Shown here piece after piece: positions 62,921 through 64,000 of a stretch of 64,000 nt of DNA. The notes beneath the pieces are model-generated. The model ran no database searches. It saw only the letters and a program-made list of their open reading frames with translations, and was not told the origin of the DNA. Each line of letters begins with the position of its first letter. Position 1 is the first letter of the stretch. Source of the stretch: Eubacterium sp. (lineage in GTDB: Bacteria > Bacillota > Clostridia > Lachnospirales > Lachnospiraceae). Made by a program: the position numbers and the translations under genes. Where the stretch lies: positions 1 through 64,000 of the forward strand of contig JAGBBZ010000020.1 in the NCBI GenBank assembly GCA_017938215.1, given 5' to 3'.

Positions 62921-63922
62921 CTAGTTTTTGTATTTCCTTTGGCACAACCACGCAGCAAGCCCATACAGCCGATATCCGCTATGACGCAATAATTTTACTG
63001 CAGGATTTGTTACAGCGCCGTATATGGACGGATATGCGTGTTTGGCAGCTATGTCTAAGTCCATAATCTTCTTTTTGTACGCCGGACTTTTGGGAAAGCT
63101 CAGATAAATTTTATGCTGGCTGGTGAGAATCCGGGCGATGCCACCTTCGATGTAGTGACGAATGGCTGGTTTGGCAGATGCCACAGCTTCGGATTCATAA
63201 AAGTTCAAAAGCGATTCGTACACCCGCTCGTGGTTTCCACAGTTTTTCTGCATGCTTTTGATGTTCATGCTTTGTGTTGTCATTCCCAGCCGGTACATAT
63301 ATACTGGCTTTTCCAGAAAAGCAATTCGCTTCACGTAAGGAATCGGATAGAGGATAAACTCAGCATCCACATAGAAGCAATGCTCATCCAGTCGATCTGG
63401 CATTTGTTTCAAAAGCTCGGTACGAAATGCAGCACAGTGCATGTTAATGTAAACTTGAGAACAGACTTCAGAAAAATCGTATTCTTTTCCGTATTCTATT
63501 CCGGAAAACTGCTTTTTCTCAATGCCCATGATCTTTCCAGTGTTATGCTCCACCTGATAAAAGTCGGTGGACACTAGATCTGCATTACTTGTTTTTAAGT
63601 AGTTTACTAATTCGATAAAGCCTTCCTGCGCCACCCAGTCATCGCCGTCCACTGGCTTAAAGTATGTTCCGGTGGCTTCCTCGATGCCACGATTTACTGT
63701 GGAGCCGTGACCACCATTTTCCTTTGCCACCAAGCGGATACTTTCTGGGTATTTCTGCTGGTAGATGGTGACGATTTCGCGGGTTTGATCCGAAGAACCG
63801 TCATCGATGACCAGTACCTCGATGTCATCTAGAATGTCTGGAATCAAAAAGGAGTCCAGACATTGTCGAATGTAATTTTCTACATTGTAAGCGGCAATGG
63901 ATATGGATAAAACTTTACTCAT
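62921..63922 (-). CDS. glycosyltransferase family 2
   Basis: A 333-residue GT-A enzyme. It starts SISIAAYNVENYIRQCLDSFL and carries VLVIDDGSSDQT, GGHGSTVNRGIEEATG and the VDGDDW metal site. The C-terminal part is helical and basic. GAGAGGAA lies upstream. It comes directly before the exporter genes and probably works on the same glycan chain. Confidence 0.9.
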   Translation of the reverse strand: MSKVLSISIAAYNVENYIRQCLDSFLIPDILDDIEVLVIDDGSSDQTREIVTIYQQKYPESIRLVAKENGGHGSTVNRGIEEATGTYFKPVDGDDWVAQEGFIELVNYLKTSNADLVSTDFYQVEHNTGKIMGIEKKQFSGIEYGKEYDFSEVCSQVYINMHCAAFRTELLKQMPDRLDEHCFYVDAEFILYPIPYVKRIAFLEKPVYMYRLGMTTQSMNIKSMQKNCGNHERVYESLLNFYESEAVASAKPAIRHYIEGGIARILTSQHKIYLSFPKSPAYKKKIMDLDIAAKHAYPSIYGAVTNPAVKLLRHSGYRLYGLAAWLCQRKYKN

Positions 63923-63928
63923 AGTATA

Positions 63929-64000
63929 TTATTCCTCTCTACATACCTCTGTATAAATGGCGTTCATTTGCTCTTGCACATGTTCGATGGAAAATGCTTG
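63929..64000 (-). CDS. C-terminal end of a glycosyltransferase (partial)
   Basis: Only the last 23 codons are in the window, reading QAFSIEHVQEQMNAIYTEV. Endings of this kind are common in group 1 (GT4) glycosyltransferases, but the part seen is too short to be sure. It ends 6 bases before the next gene in the same operon. Confidence 0.45.
   Translation of the reverse strand, partial: QAFSIEHVQEQMNAIYTEVCREE

Noticed and set aside
1..64000. CRISPR array, insertion sequence ends, prophage genes
   Set aside because: I looked for evenly spaced direct repeats, transposase motifs and phage structural genes and saw none.

Overview
The window looks like a chromosomal stretch from a low-to-moderate GC, Gram-positive anaerobe of the Clostridia, most likely Lachnospiraceae. 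The reasons are near-consensus TTGACA/TATAAT promoters with 17-bp spacers, AGGAGG ribosome sites, a threonine T-box, an IF3-L35-L20 operon with an attenuator leader and an ATT start codon, a SigH-type sigma factor, an EFR1-type ferrodoxin, and several secreted proteins with lysine-rich Ig-like (BIG2-type) domains. No close species match is claimed.

Layout. 1-2.0 kb holds a small membrane protein and decayed genes (a DUF5688-like remnant and an AlbA_2 remnant with an in-frame stop). 2.2-6.7 kb holds a membrane-linked XRE regulator, a large secreted beta-helix/leucine-rich-repeat protein and a flavodoxin-ferredoxin protein. 7.1-11.7 kb is a MacA/MacB-like ABC export operon ending in an orphan NeuB-family sialate synthase. 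11.7-13.5 kb is a BIG2 surface protein. 13.6-16.0 kb is thrS behind a Thr T-box. 16.0-22.9 kb holds small membrane proteins, a BlaI/M56 regulator-protease pair with two identical-arm operators, bacterial PH-domain proteins and a RelB/ParE-type toxin-antitoxin pair. 23.0-24.3 kb is infC-rpmI-rplT. 24.4-38.6 kb is mostly housekeeping: a secreted M14 carboxypeptidase, tRNA-Leu, an amidase, SEC-C and PilZ proteins, fructose-bisphosphate aldolase, a rhodanese, an RNA methyltransferase, an XTP pyrophosphatase, tRNA-Val and tRNA-Met, ispF, rlmB, sigH, tRNA-Thr and a P-type ATPase, followed by mini-RNase III on the minus strand. 39.3-46.7 kb is a tandem set of three secreted polysaccharide-binding or -degrading proteins, the last a GH10 xylanase. 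46.8-64.0 kb is a cell-surface glycan island.

The glycan island is the most interesting part. It contains RmlA, the FdtA/FdtB/FdtC trio for a dTDP-3-acetamido-3,6-dideoxyhexose, several glycosyltransferases, a CDP-glycerol-glycerophosphotransferase-like protein, and a three-gene phosphonate pathway. The first phosphonate gene is a single-chain fusion of two nucleotidyltransferase domains with phosphoenolpyruvate mutase. The second is an iron-type alcohol dehydrogenase resembling phosphonoacetaldehyde reductase, and the third is phosphonopyruvate decarboxylase. Together they suggest that 2-hydroxyethylphosphonate is made, activated as a CMP derivative and placed on a surface polymer. A Wzm/Wzt-type polysaccharide ABC exporter and two more glycosyltransferases follow on the minus strand and run off the window end.

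Starts given below were chosen by ribosome-binding site and often lie inside the longest open frame. All family names come from reading motifs by eye; no database search was run.
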